Of a stretch of 42,184 bases of DNA, positions 16,371 to 25,587 are shown piece after piece. The stretch lies in contig NZ_CAKVKB010000024.1 of assembly GCF_934754915.1 (NCBI RefSeq), forward strand, positions 1 to 42,184, given 5' to 3'. Below the pieces are notes generated by a model that had not been told where the DNA came from, did not search any database, and saw nothing but the letters and a program-made list of their open reading frames with translations. The stretch comes from an uncultured Clostridium sp. (GTDB taxonomy: Bacteria; Bacillota; Clostridia; Clostridiales; Clostridiaceae). How positions within the stretch are numbered: the first letter of the stretch is position 1; each line of letters begins with the position of its first letter. A program made the translations under genes and the position numbers.

Positions 16371-16424
16371 TTCAATTAACAATGAAGGATGAAATCTTAG
16401 TAGAGATTTCTTTAATTATTATTG
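16371..16424 (+). repeat. Interspersed palindromic repeat, copy 4
   Basis: TTCAATTAACAATGAAGGAT, then the core GAAATCTTAGTAGAGATTTC (16391-16410), then TTTAATTATTATTGG. The 3' part matches the flank of copies 1 and 2. It lies between the arsR-type gene and gshF. Confidence 0.75.
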
Positions 16425-16479
16425 GAATATATATTTATTAAGAAATTATTTGAAAAAAGCACTATATGGTAAATAAAGT

Positions 16480-16520
16480 AAGGAAGGGGAAAGTTACTGA
16501 CATTATAAATTTTCAGTAAC
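16480..16520 (+). promoter_or_regulatory. gshF ribosome binding site followed by a hairpin
   Basis: The only good purine-rich site, AAGGAAGGGGAAAG, ends near 16492, about 38 bases before the ATG. Between them GTTACTGA (16493-16500) pairs perfectly with TCAGTAAC (16513-16520). If the hairpin forms, the site is brought to about 10 bases from the ATG. This structure is visible; its role is inferred. Confidence 0.5.
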
Positions 16521-16530
16521 AAAATTACAT

Positions 16531-18858
16531 ATGTTAGATAAATTAAGAAAAATATGTTCATCATATGAAATATTAAAAGGAAATTATGGGATAGAGCGTG
16601 AAGCATTAAGAATTTATAAAAATGGTAATCTAGCGCAAAGTATTCATCCTAAAGGGTTTGGATCTAAAAGTGAAAATCCGTATATAACTACAGATTTTGC
16701 TGAATGTCAAATTGAAATGGTAACACCACCTTTAAAAACGCCTGAGCAGGTGTATGATTTTTCTAATTCATTGTATGATATATGCATATCAGAAATAGGT
16801 GATGAATATTTGTGGCCACAATCAATGCCAAGTGTTGTACCATATGATGATAAAATAAAAATTGCAGAGTATGAAGATGATGAAAAAGGCAGGTCAGCTT
16901 ATGAATATAGAAAGAGTTTAATAAGAAAATATGGAGGAAAAAGGCAGCTTATATGTGGCATTCATTACAATTTTTCGTTTGATGAACAATTTTTAAAAAA
17001 ACTTTATGATAATAAAGATTTGTTTGATAGTTTGTGTGTAAAAAACTATAAAGAATTTAAAAATTCTATTTATCTTAAAGTTGCTAGAAACTATCTTAGA
17101 TATAGGTGGCTTGTAATATATCTTTTAGGAGCAAGCAATGTAGTTCATGAAAGTTATGGTTGTGAAAAATGTAATATGAGAACATCTAATAGAATAGGAG
17201 ATGATGGTCTTACAACTAAAGGAGCAGTTTCTTATAGAAATGGAACATGTGGATATAGGAACAAGAATGAACTTTTTCCGGATTATACAACTGCAAATGA
17301 TTATATGGAAAGTCTGAATAAATTTATAAATGATGATTTAATACAAAGCCATAAAGAATTATATAGTTCGGTAAGACTTAAACCTAAAAATATTGATGAT
17401 TTTATGAAATCTCTAGATGAAGATGGAATAGAGTATTTGGAATATAGAAATATAGATATTAATCCTTTTGAAAAAGGAGGAATAAGTCTTGAAGACCTTA
17501 AATTTATGCAGTTATTTAATATATATCTTTTAACTAAAGAAGAATCTGATTATGGAAAGTGGCAGAAAGAAGCAGCTGAAAATCAGAAAAATGTATCTGA
17601 ACATGGAACTGATGAAGTTCAATTAATGAAAGATGGAAGAAGCATATCCATAAAATCATGGGGAATTGAGATCCTGAACGAAATGAAGGAAATGTGCATC
17701 TATCTAGGAATTGATGATAAAAATGTTTTAGATAATATGATAAAAAAAATAACTGATTATAAGTTTACATATTCATATAAAATAAAAGAATTTATAAAGT
17801 CTTATGGATACATTAATGGTTATATGAAACTAGCTGAAAAGTATAAAGAAGATAGTTATAAAAATAGATTCAAATTTCAAGGTTTTGAAGATCTTGAATT
17901 ATCAACTCAGATATTGATGAAGGAAGCTGTAAAAAGAGGAATAAAAGTTGATGTATTAGATAGAAATGAAAATTTTATATCTCTTAAAAGAAAAGAAAAA
18001 ATTGAATATGTAAAACAGGCTACAAAAACTTCAAAAGATAATTATGTAAGTGTTCTTATTATGGAAAATAAAAGCGTTACAAAAAAAGTTTTAGAGCAAT
18101 GCAATATAAGAGTCCCAAAGGGAATTGAAGTAAATTCTCTTGAGGAAGGAAGAAGTGTGGCAGAGCTTTATAAGAATAAACCTGTGGTTATAAAACCTAA
18201 ATCTACTAATTTTGGAACAGGAATAAGCATATTTAGTGAAGGAACAGATAAAGAAAGTCTTGTCAAAGCTTTTGAAATAGCTTTTAAGTATGATGATACA
18301 GTGCTTTTAGAAGAATTTATAAAAGGTAAGGAATATAGATTTTTGGTAATTAATGATAAAGTGTGTGGAATTCTTCATAGAGTTCCTGCTAATGTTATAG
18401 GTGATGGAAAAAAGACAATAAGACAGCTTGTAGAAATTAAGAATCAGGATCCTTTAAGAGGATATCATTATGTTACCCCGCTTGAAAAAATAAATCTGGA
18501 TGAAAATGCAGCACTGTTTTTAAAAGTTCAGAACAAAACTTTTGATTATATTCCTAGTGAAAATGAAATTGTATATTTAAGGGAAAATTCTAATATAAGT
18601 ACTGGAGGAGACAGTATAGATTATACTGATATGATACCAGAAAAATTTAAAAATATTGCAGTTGCATGTGCAAGAGCAGTAAATGCTAAAATATGTGGAG
18701 TTGATATGATGTTGGAAGATTATAGTGATGAAAACAAACCTTATGGAATAATAGAACTTAATTTTAATCCGGCAATTCACATACACTGTTATCCTTACAA
18801 AGGAACTGAAAGGAAGATTGGAGAAGAAGTACTTAAACTTTTAGGATTTGTAGATTAG
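16531..18858 (+). CDS. gshF: Bifunctional glutamate-cysteine ligase/glutathione synthetase GshF
   Basis: The protein has 775 residues, the expected length for the fused enzyme. The N-terminal 430 residues or so form a GshA-type gamma-glutamylcysteine ligase: NYGIEREALRI, a TTDFAECQIEMVTPP segment, and GIHYNFSF. The C-terminal part is an ATP-grasp glutathione synthetase: PVVIKPKSTNFGTGI, VLLEEFIKGKEYRFLVI, and ELNFNPAIHIHCYPYKG near the end. Together they make glutathione from Glu, Cys and Gly in the cytosol. The start ATG lacks a close Shine-Dalgarno but has one behind a hairpin. The upstream ArsR-type gene could influence it. A terminator follows. Confidence 0.95.
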   Translation: MLDKLRKICSSYEILKGNYGIEREALRIYKNGNLAQSIHPKGFGSKSENPYITTDFAECQIEMVTPPLKTPEQVYDFSNSLYDICISEIGDEYLWPQSMPSVVPYDDKIKIAEYEDDEKGRSAYEYRKSLIRKYGGKRQLICGIHYNFSFDEQFLKKLYDNKDLFDSLCVKNYKEFKNSIYLKVARNYLRYRWLVIYLLGASNVVHESYGCEKCNMRTSNRIGDDGLTTKGAVSYRNGTCGYRNKNELFPDYTTANDYMESLNKFINDDLIQSHKELYSSVRLKPKNIDDFMKSLDEDGIEYLEYRNIDINPFEKGGISLEDLKFMQLFNIYLLTKEESDYGKWQKEAAENQKNVSEHGTDEVQLMKDGRSISIKSWGIEILNEMKEMCIYLGIDDKNVLDNMIKKITDYKFTYSYKIKEFIKSYGYINGYMKLAEKYKEDSYKNRFKFQGFEDLELSTQILMKEAVKRGIKVDVLDRNENFISLKRKEKIEYVKQATKTSKDNYVSVLIMENKSVTKKVLEQCNIRVPKGIEVNSLEEGRSVAELYKNKPVVIKPKSTNFGTGISIFSEGTDKESLVKAFEIAFKYDDTVLLEEFIKGKEYRFLVINDKVCGILHRVPANVIGDGKKTIRQLVEIKNQDPLRGYHYVTPLEKINLDENAALFLKVQNKTFDYIPSENEIVYLRENSNISTGGDSIDYTDMIPEKFKNIAVACARAVNAKICGVDMMLEDYSDENKPYGIIELNFNPAIHIHCYPYKGTERKIGEEVLKLLGFVD

Positions 18859-18873
18859 AAAACAAACTCAAAA

Positions 18874-18918
18874 AAGCTGTATTTTTTATAGAATTATATT
18901 TTATAAGATATACAGCTT
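18874..18918 (+). terminator. Hairpin after gshF
   Basis: AAGCTGTAT (18874-18882) pairs with ATACAGCTT (18910-18918) across an AT-rich loop that can form a further inner stem. The T-run after it is weak. Confidence 0.55.
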
Positions 18919-18996
18919 GTAATTATTTTGATTTTATGTGTTTATAGTGAGTCAACTGAAAAAAATAATCATATTATATTTAAGTGAAAAAATAAT

Positions 18997-19932
18997 ATGA
19001 GAGTGAAATATATGGATGCTAAGTGTAAAAAAAGCAGAGAGCTTCTTTCAAGACTTAGGAAAGAAGGATGCCATATTAATTTTGATGATGATTCAAAAAT
19101 AGTGTTTATAAGTGATGCTCACAGAGGAAATGGAGGATATGAAGATTCATTAAGGCTGAATGAAAATATATATAAAGCAGCATTAAAATATTATTATAAT
19201 AATGATTATATGCTTGTTGAAATTGGTGATGGAGATGAATTATGGAAAAATAAAAATATTTTAGATATTGCGTATAATTATGATAATGTGTTTGAGATAT
19301 TGAGAAAATTTTATAAAAAAAATAAGCTATGTCTATTGTATGGAAATCATGATATGATAAAATCCAATCCGCAATTTATAATGAAGCAGAAAAAAGTATA
19401 TAATAATATTGGATATGATTTTCCATGCACTATGCTTAATTTATATTCTAATATAAAATTTTATGAATGTGCAGTTTTGAATTATACTCCATTAAATAAG
19501 GAAATATTAGCATTCCATGGTCATCAGGTTGATAGCATGAACTGTGAGTTTTGGAAGATAGGAAGATTTTTGGTTCGTTATATCTGGAGATTTCTTGAAG
19601 GCGTTGGGGGGATGAAGGCACCCACCAGTCCTGCAAGCAATTATGACAAGGGGGATAAGATAGACAAAATCTTAGGAAGACTTTCTAAAAAGGAGAATGC
19701 TATGATTATTTGTGGACATACTCATAATGATAAATTTCCAAGACCATCTGAAGGTTTATATTTCAATGATGGATGTTGTGTATTTCCATCATCTGTGACT
19801 ACTATAGAAATAACAAAGGGCAAGATATGTCTTGTTAAATGGAAGATAGAGGTTGATGATAAGTATAATCTTTATATAAACAGAATAGTTACCGGAGGTC
19901 CTCAAAAAATAGCAGATTATTTTACTATATAG
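18997..19932 (+). CDS. Calcineurin-type metallophosphoesterase
   Basis: The 311-residue protein has all metal-binding motifs of the family: SDAH (D40, H42), GDGDE (D78, D80), GNHD (N117-D119), AFHGHQ and CGHTHND. It should hydrolyse a phosphoester in a two-metal site. Its layout recalls UDP-2,3-diacylglucosamine hydrolase-like enzymes, but a lipid A substrate is not expected in this kind of organism, so the substrate is unknown. A second ATG at 19012, after GAGAGTG, may be the true start. It appears to lead a short same-strand group with the dipeptidase and reductase. Confidence 0.88.
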   Translation: MRVKYMDAKCKKSRELLSRLRKEGCHINFDDDSKIVFISDAHRGNGGYEDSLRLNENIYKAALKYYYNNDYMLVEIGDGDELWKNKNILDIAYNYDNVFEILRKFYKKNKLCLLYGNHDMIKSNPQFIMKQKKVYNNIGYDFPCTMLNLYSNIKFYECAVLNYTPLNKEILAFHGHQVDSMNCEFWKIGRFLVRYIWRFLEGVGGMKAPTSPASNYDKGDKIDKILGRLSKKENAMIICGHTHNDKFPRPSEGLYFNDGCCVFPSSVTTIEITKGKICLVKWKIEVDDKYNLYINRIVTGGPQKIADYFTI

Positions 19933-20015
19933 GAAGAATTTAAAAATAGCTTTTTGAAGAGAATTACTTAAAATTATTAATAAATCAGCATATAAAATGA
20001 AAGGATGAAGTATAG

Positions 20016-20957
20016 GTGAAATTCATAGATCTTCATTGTGATACAGCAGGAAGAATATTTTATGAAAAACTGCATTTAAATAAAAGTATATGTAAAGTGG
20101 ATATAGAAAAATTAAAGAAGGGAAATTGTCTTGGACAGGTTTTTGCAATATTTGTTGATCAGAAATTAAATCCTGATCCTTATGAGGAATTTATTAAGAT
20201 ATATGAACGATTTATCCATGAAGTTGAAGCTAATAGTTTAGATATAGAAATAGTAAAGAATATGGATGAACTTAACAGAGCAGAATCAGAAAATAAAATA
20301 GGAGCATTCTTATCAATTGAAGAAGGAGAAGTAGTAAAAGGAAGTGTAAATAAACTTCATGATGTTTATAATAAGGGAATAAGAATTCTTACAATAACAT
20401 GGAATTATAAAAATAAACTTGGATATCCTAATTATCAATTTAAATATAAAGACAAGGGACTTACTGAAAAAGGCAGGGAAATTGTTTATGAATGTGAGAA
20501 GTTGGGAATTATTCCGGATGTATCCCATTTGTCAGATAAAGGATTTTATGATCTTATTGATATATGCACTAAACCATTTATTGCATCTCATTCAAATGCA
20601 AGGGCTATTACAAATCATCCAAGAAATCTTACAGATGATATGATAAGAGCACTTGCTAATAAAGGAGGTATTATGGGACTGAATTTTTGTTCTGAATTTT
20701 TACAGAATCATGATAAAGAAATTGCAGAACTTGAATCCATTGCTCTTCATGCAGAACATATAAAAAATGTGGGAGGAATAGATGTATTGTGCATAGGAAG
20801 TGATTTTGATGGAATATCAAATGAAGTAGAAATAAGAGATGCATCTGAATTTGATAAGTTATATAGTGTTTTGGAAAAGCATAATTTTACACAAAGAGAA
20901 ATTGATAAGGTTTTTTCTGGAAATGTAAAGAGAGTATTTAAGGAAACTCTAAAATAA
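20016..20957 (+). CDS. Membrane dipeptidase family (peptidase M19)
   Basis: The protein has 313 residues. M19 renal-dipeptidase signatures are clear: IDLHCDTAGR near the start, LSIEEGE (metal-bridging Glu), the ASHSNARAITNHPRNLTDD segment and CIGSDFDG near the end. Members bind two zinc ions and split dipeptides, including ones with D-residues. There is no signal peptide, so the bacterial form is cytosolic despite the family name. Start GTG with AAAGGATGAAG upstream; no better ATG. Followed 17 bases later by a mini-ORF and then the short-chain reductase gene. Confidence 0.92.
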   Translation: MKFIDLHCDTAGRIFYEKLHLNKSICKVDIEKLKKGNCLGQVFAIFVDQKLNPDPYEEFIKIYERFIHEVEANSLDIEIVKNMDELNRAESENKIGAFLSIEEGEVVKGSVNKLHDVYNKGIRILTITWNYKNKLGYPNYQFKYKDKGLTEKGREIVYECEKLGIIPDVSHLSDKGFYDLIDICTKPFIASHSNARAITNHPRNLTDDMIRALANKGGIMGLNFCSEFLQNHDKEIAELESIALHAEHIKNVGGIDVLCIGSDFDGISNEVEIRDASEFDKLYSVLEKHNFTQREIDKVFSGNVKRVFKETLK

Positions 20958-20973
20958 TAATGAAAGGTGGTGT

Positions 20974-21018
20974 ATGTCAGGCGCATATCTTAAATATATG
21001 TACCTGCATATTAAATAG
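20974..21018 (+). CDS. Upstream mini-ORF MSGAYLKYMYLHIK, stop touching the next start
   Basis: A strong AAAGGTGG site precedes ATG 20974, which opens a 14-codon frame ending in TAG at 21016-21018. The next base begins the ATG of the reductase gene, which has no ribosome binding site of its own. This geometry is typical of translational coupling by termination and restart. The frame is the same as the reductase's, so the TAG is the only barrier between them. Confidence 0.5.
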   Translation: MSGAYLKYMYLHIK

Positions 21019-21762
21019 ATGGGAAGACTAAGTGGGAAGACTGCACTTGTTACAGGTGCTTCAAGAGGAATTGGAAGGGCTATTGCAATAGAAATGGCCA
21101 AGGAAGGAGCAGGCGTAGTAATAAACTATTCTAAGGATGATAAAGGTGCAGAAGATACATTAAAAGAAATAAAGAAATTAAATGGCTATGGACTTCTTGT
21201 GAAGGAAGATATAAGTTCTTATGAAAAAACTAAAATAATGGTTGATGAAATAATAACAACGATGGGTAGAATTGATATACTTGTAAATAATGCAGGAATA
21301 AGTACAATAGGGCTTTTTATGGATTCAGATAAGGAGTCTATTGATAAAATAATGAATGTAAATTTAATGGGACCAATATATTTGACGAGACATGTGGTGA
21401 ATCATATGGTATCAAAAAAGAGCGGAAGCATAATCAACATATCTTCAATGTGGGGTCAAGTAGGGGCTTCGTGTGAAGTTCTGTACTCAGCAAGCAAAGG
21501 AGGAATAAATTTATTCACAAAAGCTCTTGCAAAGGAATTGGCTCCTTCAAACATAAGAGTAAATGGAATTGCACCAGGAGTTATTGATACATCAATGAAT
21601 TCCTTTCTTGAAGAAGATGATAGAAAAAATCTTGAAGATGAAATTCCTATTGGACGTTTTGGAACAGCTGAAGAAATAGGAAAACTTGCAGTGTTTTTGG
21701 CAATTGAAGATTCATCATATGTTACAGGGCAAATAATAAGAGCTGATGGAGGATTTATCTAA
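21019..21762 (+). CDS. Short-chain dehydrogenase/reductase, FabG-like
   Basis: The 247-residue protein is a classical SDR. It has the cofactor motif TGASRGIG (12-19), VNNAG (89-93), and the catalytic set S143, Y156, K160 spaced as in FabG, then APGVIDT and a GQIIRADGG end. It should reduce or oxidise a keto/hydroxy group with NAD(P)H. An Arg in the glycine motif region (ASRG) leans to NADPH. FabG itself is normally in a fatty-acid operon; here it sits alone behind a dipeptidase gene, so a different carbonyl substrate is likely. Translation seems coupled to the mini-ORF just upstream. A strong terminator follows. Confidence 0.9.
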   Translation: MGRLSGKTALVTGASRGIGRAIAIEMAKEGAGVVINYSKDDKGAEDTLKEIKKLNGYGLLVKEDISSYEKTKIMVDEIITTMGRIDILVNNAGISTIGLFMDSDKESIDKIMNVNLMGPIYLTRHVVNHMVSKKSGSIINISSMWGQVGASCEVLYSASKGGINLFTKALAKELAPSNIRVNGIAPGVIDTSMNSFLEEDDRKNLEDEIPIGRFGTAEEIGKLAVFLAIEDSSYVTGQIIRADGGFI

Positions 21763-21781
21763 TTAAAAAACATAAATTTAG

Positions 21782-21827
21782 AAAAAGGAAACTGCTGAAA
21801 TACTAAATCAATTGCAGTTTCCTTTTT
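21782..21827. terminator. Bidirectional terminator
   Basis: AAAAAGGAAACTGC (21782-21795) pairs perfectly with GCAGTTTCCTTTTT (21814-21827). It serves the reductase gene on the plus strand and the histidine kinase gene on the minus strand. Confidence 0.9.
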
Positions 21828-21830
21828 ATC

Positions 21831-23363
21831 TTAGATCTCGTCATCATCATCATTAACAACTATTTTTTCAAGATAGAAATAAAATTCTACACCATTATCA
21901 ATGTTTCTGATATTAAATTCGCTATTATGAAGTTTTAAGATGTTTTTTACTATTGATAGACCAAGACCTGTACTGTTTCTTTGAGTTCTTTCTCTTGATT
22001 TATCAACTCTGTAGAATTTGTCAAATAATTTATTGATTTCAGACTCAGGAATTGATGTACCCATATTTTGAACAGAAAGTCTGAATTTATCTAATCCTTC
22101 TTTAATATTAATGTTTATATCATTCCCAGGAGGTGTATATTTTATTGCATTTGTAATAAGATTTGTAAATACCTGCTCCATTTGAAATGCATCAGCATAA
22201 ACATAACTATAAGGACTGGATGAATTAAAATGTACATTAAATTTATGTGCTTCAAATTCAGGCTCATGCTTTTTTATTACTTTGGATATAAGTCTATTTA
22301 TATTAAAATCTTCAAAATTTGGTTTTGAAGCACCTGATTCAAGTTTTGAAAGTTCAAGCATATTGGTAACAAGAACACTCATCTTTTTTGCTTCATCTAT
22401 AATAGTTTCAAGATACAAAGTTGCATCTTCACCTTTTACAATTCCATCTTTTATTCCTTCAGCATATCCTTCAATTATTCCAATAGGAGTTTTTAATTCA
22501 TGGCTTACATTAGCTGTAAATTCTTTCCTCATATTTTCAATTTGTCTTTCTTTTTCAATATCATCTTCAAGTTTCTTGTTTTTTTCCTGAAGGTCAATAA
22601 GAGCTGTTTGAAGATTATCAGAAAGCATATTGAGTGACTGGGCAAGACTTCCTATTTCATCTTCTCTTTCAGTAGAGCATACCATTGAAAAATCCATATT
22701 TGCCATCTTGTTAGCCACATATGTTAATACTACAAGTGGTTTTGAAACCATATTTGAATATATTAGAGCAAGTATTGCAGAAATAGCTATTAAAGCAATA
22801 AATAAATAAAAGAAAAATTCATCTATTACGCTGGAAGCTTCTTCAATAGGCTGTATTGAAGAAACACAGAATATTAAACTGTCATTCTTGCTTTGAAGAG
22901 ACATTGGACTAATAATACCTATTTTTTTTATGTTAGTACTTTCACTTGAAAAAGTTGTGTATTGTATTTTAGAATTAGTTATTACATCATTAATCAAATC
23001 TTTATTATTCATTAAGTCAATACAAAATCCAGCAAGAGTTTGAGGAACTATACTGTCACCATTATATTCACTTGAAATATACAAGATGTCCCCATTAAGT
23101 GATGTAATAGCAATCTGTGCACTATTGTCCTCTTCAAATTTTTTTAATGCTTTATAAAAATTTTTATCTCTTGGAGAATTCTTATCAATATGAAGTGAAT
23201 ACAAATCATGAAATTTACTTACTTCATTTACAAGAGAACGGGTTTTCTTATAAGCGTAAAATTTTTCAAATAGCACAGCCTGGGTAAAGTATACAGAAAT
23301 CATTAAACCGAGTATAAGGGATAAAGTTATAGCAAAAAGTCTTTTTGATAAACTGTGTCTCAT
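21831..23363 (-). CDS. Sensor histidine kinase with HAMP domain
   Basis: The protein has 510 residues. It has two membrane segments, about 8-30 and 184-204, around an extracellular sensor part; then a HAMP linker (to about residue 257), a coiled linker, the HisKA box ANVSHELKTPIGIIEGY with the phosphorylated His288, and a HATPase_c domain (FTNLITNAIKYTPPG and STGLGLSIVKNIL). It belongs to the OmpR-partner group (WalK/ResE-like). The ATG at 23363 has AAGGATGG upstream and starts 16 bases after the regulator's stop; a start at 23414 would overlap that gene and lacks a site. The signal sensed is unknown. Confidence 0.93.
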   Translation of the reverse strand: MRHSLSKRLFAITLSLILGLMISVYFTQAVLFEKFYAYKKTRSLVNEVSKFHDLYSLHIDKNSPRDKNFYKALKKFEEDNSAQIAITSLNGDILYISSEYNGDSIVPQTLAGFCIDLMNNKDLINDVITNSKIQYTTFSSESTNIKKIGIISPMSLQSKNDSLIFCVSSIQPIEEASSVIDEFFFYLFIALIAISAILALIYSNMVSKPLVVLTYVANKMANMDFSMVCSTEREDEIGSLAQSLNMLSDNLQTALIDLQEKNKKLEDDIEKERQIENMRKEFTANVSHELKTPIGIIEGYAEGIKDGIVKGEDATLYLETIIDEAKKMSVLVTNMLELSKLESGASKPNFEDFNINRLISKVIKKHEPEFEAHKFNVHFNSSSPYSYVYADAFQMEQVFTNLITNAIKYTPPGNDININIKEGLDKFRLSVQNMGTSIPESEINKLFDKFYRVDKSRERTQRNSTGLGLSIVKNILKLHNSEFNIRNIDNGVEFYFYLEKIVVNDDDDEI

Positions 23364-23379
23364 AAAAAATAAACCATCC

Positions 23380-24054
23380 TTATTGTTTGCTTTCAAATTT
23401 GTATCCGCTTCCACGGACTGTTACTATTAAGTTGGATTTATCTAAAAGTTTTTCTCGAAGTCTTTTTACATTTGTATCAACCGTTCTTATATCTCCATAA
23501 TAATCTAATCCCCACACATTATCTAATATATTGTCTCGGCTTAAAGCAATTCCTTCATTTGTAATAAGATATACAAGAAGTTCATACTCTTTGGGAGATA
23601 AAGTTATTTCTTTGCCATTAACTTTTACTTCATGCGAAAGCCTGTTTATAGTAAGACCATTAAAATCCTGAGAACTTGAATCAACATCTTCACGGCTTCT
23701 TTTTAAAAGTGCTTTTACTTTTGCAATAAGAACTTTTGGGCTAAATGGTTTTGTCATATAGTCATCTGCACCATAGTCATATCCTTGAAGTTTATCATCT
23801 TCTTCACTCTTTGCAGTGAGAAGTATTACTGGTACTGTTGAAACTTCTCTTAATTTTTCAAGCATTGTGAGTCCATCCATAACAGGCATCATTATATCCA
23901 GAATTACTAAATCTATTTTTTGTGTGCTGAAAACAAAAAGTCCCTCTTCACCATTTGAAGCTTCAAATACATTAAAGTCATCCTTCATTAAATAGTCTCT
24001 TAATAAAAATCGTATTCTAAGTTCATCTTCTACAATTAAAATAGATTTTTTCAT
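23380..24054 (-). CDS. OmpR-family response regulator
   Basis: The 224-residue protein has a receiver domain with the acid pair at 10-11, phosphorylated Asp53 in VILDIMMPVMDG, LLTAK and the DDYMTKPFSP lysine. A winged-helix DNA-binding domain follows (ITLSPKEYELLVYLITNEG, DIRTVDTNVKRLREKL and VRGSGYKF). It is the first gene of the two-gene unit with the kinase. GGAGATGATATTTT precedes the ATG. The 24055-24327 gap on the other side, towards the peptidase gene, is very AT-rich and shows no clear operator. Confidence 0.94.
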   Translation of the reverse strand: MKKSILIVEDELRIRFLLRDYLMKDDFNVFEASNGEEGLFVFSTQKIDLVILDIMMPVMDGLTMLEKLREVSTVPVILLTAKSEEDDKLQGYDYGADDYMTKPFSPKVLIAKVKALLKRSREDVDSSSQDFNGLTINRLSHEVKVNGKEITLSPKEYELLVYLITNEGIALSRDNILDNVWGLDYYGDIRTVDTNVKRLREKLLDKSNLIVTVRGSGYKFESKQ

Positions 24055-24327
24055 AAAATATCATCTCCTAACAACGCTTCATAATTTCAAATATATAATA
24101 ATTATTTATAATATTATCATAAAAATAAGTCAAATCTATCACAAAAAGTAATAAATTTATACAAATATCCAAATATATTTTATCATCAATAATCAAATAA
24201 AAACATTAAATAATTAGAAATAAATTTTTATGTAAGTATTTAATACTATATTTTTATTTGAATTTAAAGTATTATTAATAGTAGATATTATATGAAGAAA
24301 CGAAACATATTTGGGAGAACAGATAGA

Positions 24328-25572
24328 ATGATAAAATTAAACTTTGATGCTAAAAGGCATATTCTTAAAAATGGATTGGAAGTAATAACTATTAATAAAG
24401 ATACACAGATAGCTTCAATAAATATAGGAATAAAGGTAGGAGCATTATATGAAAAGATGAACGAAAAAGGAATAAGTCATTTTATTGAGCATGCACTATT
24501 TAAAGGAACTACGAAAAGAAATGATGAAAAGCTCAATGAAGAACTTGAAGCTCTTGGAGGAGAGTATAATGCATATACAGATTATGATGTAACAGTATAT
24601 ACAATAAGTTGCCTGGCAGAGGAATTTGAAAATGCAGTAGAACTTTTAGGCGATATGATAATAAACCCAGAGTTTGATAAAAATGAGATAGAAAAAGAAA
24701 GAGGGGTTATATTATCTGAAATAAGAATGAGCAAGGATGATATTGAAGATTTGAGTTTTAAAAATGTAAATAAAGCAGCTTTTGATAAGAGTCCATTGAA
24801 GTACGAAGTTACGGGCTTTGAAGAAAATGTTGCCAGATTCACAAGAAATGAAATAAAAGAATATTATAAAAAACATTATACTCCTGAAAATGCACTTATA
24901 ACAATGGTATCATCACTCAGTCATGATGAAGCAGTAAAACTTATTGAAGAGCATTTTGGCATGTGGTCTGGAAGGAAAAATGAAAATATGGAAATAATTA
25001 AAGAAAAGAATAAAAATGTAGTAGAAGTAAGTTATAAAAAAGATATTGAGCAGAGCACAATAGTTTATTTATATACTTTTTATGATATTGATAAGGATGA
25101 CGAACTCCCACTTAGAATATTAAATCATAGACTTGGAGAAAGTTCCAATTCTCTTTTGTTCAGAGAGGTACGTGAGAAGAGAGGATTGGCTTATGATATA
25201 TACACTCATTTGGAAATAACAAATAATATAAAGACATTATATATATATACAGCCGTAAGCAATGAAAATATTGAAGAGGCAAAGCAGGCTATTGATGAAA
25301 CATTAAAGAATGTTGTTGAAGGAAAGATTGTAATTGGAGAAAAAGACCTTGATATAATGAAAAAAGTTCATAAAACAGCTGTTATTTCTACATTAGAAGA
25401 TAGTTCAGAATTATGTAATTATATGCTTCATCAGGCTCTTGAAGATGAGGATATTTATGAATTCCTAAATGATATGAATAGACTTAATACATTAAATGTA
25501 AAAAAGATAAATGAAATAGGAAAGAAAGTTTTGAAAGATCCAACAGTTCATATATTGAAGACCTGTAATTAA
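24328..25572 (+). CDS. M16 (insulinase) family zinc peptidase
   Basis: The 414-residue protein carries the inverted zinc motif HFIEHALF (H51, E54, H55) and, about 75 residues on, the third ligand in a GVILSEIRMSKDD-type segment. The second half-domain has the REKRGLAYDIYTH signature that helps bind the substrate. It is the size of one-chain processing peptidases of the PqqL/YmxG type. I chose ATG 24328, which has GGGAGA upstream, over an ATG at 24292 without a site. It is followed at 16 bases by recX and likely forms an operon with it. Confidence 0.9.
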   Translation: MIKLNFDAKRHILKNGLEVITINKDTQIASINIGIKVGALYEKMNEKGISHFIEHALFKGTTKRNDEKLNEELEALGGEYNAYTDYDVTVYTISCLAEEFENAVELLGDMIINPEFDKNEIEKERGVILSEIRMSKDDIEDLSFKNVNKAAFDKSPLKYEVTGFEENVARFTRNEIKEYYKKHYTPENALITMVSSLSHDEAVKLIEEHFGMWSGRKNENMEIIKEKNKNVVEVSYKKDIEQSTIVYLYTFYDIDKDDELPLRILNHRLGESSNSLLFREVREKRGLAYDIYTHLEITNNIKTLYIYTAVSNENIEEAKQAIDETLKNVVEGKIVIGEKDLDIMKKVHKTAVISTLEDSSELCNYMLHQALEDEDIYEFLNDMNRLNTLNVKKINEIGKKVLKDPTVHILKTCN

Positions 25573-25587
25573 AGAAAAGGTGATAAT

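Noticed and set aside
22282..22590. Open frame on the plus strand opposite the histidine kinase gene
   Set aside because: It lies wholly antisense to a clear HisKA domain, has no ribosome binding site and a Ser/Ile/Phe-rich composition typical of a shadow frame. The same holds for frames antisense to the antiporter, SPL, activator and CoA-transferase genes.
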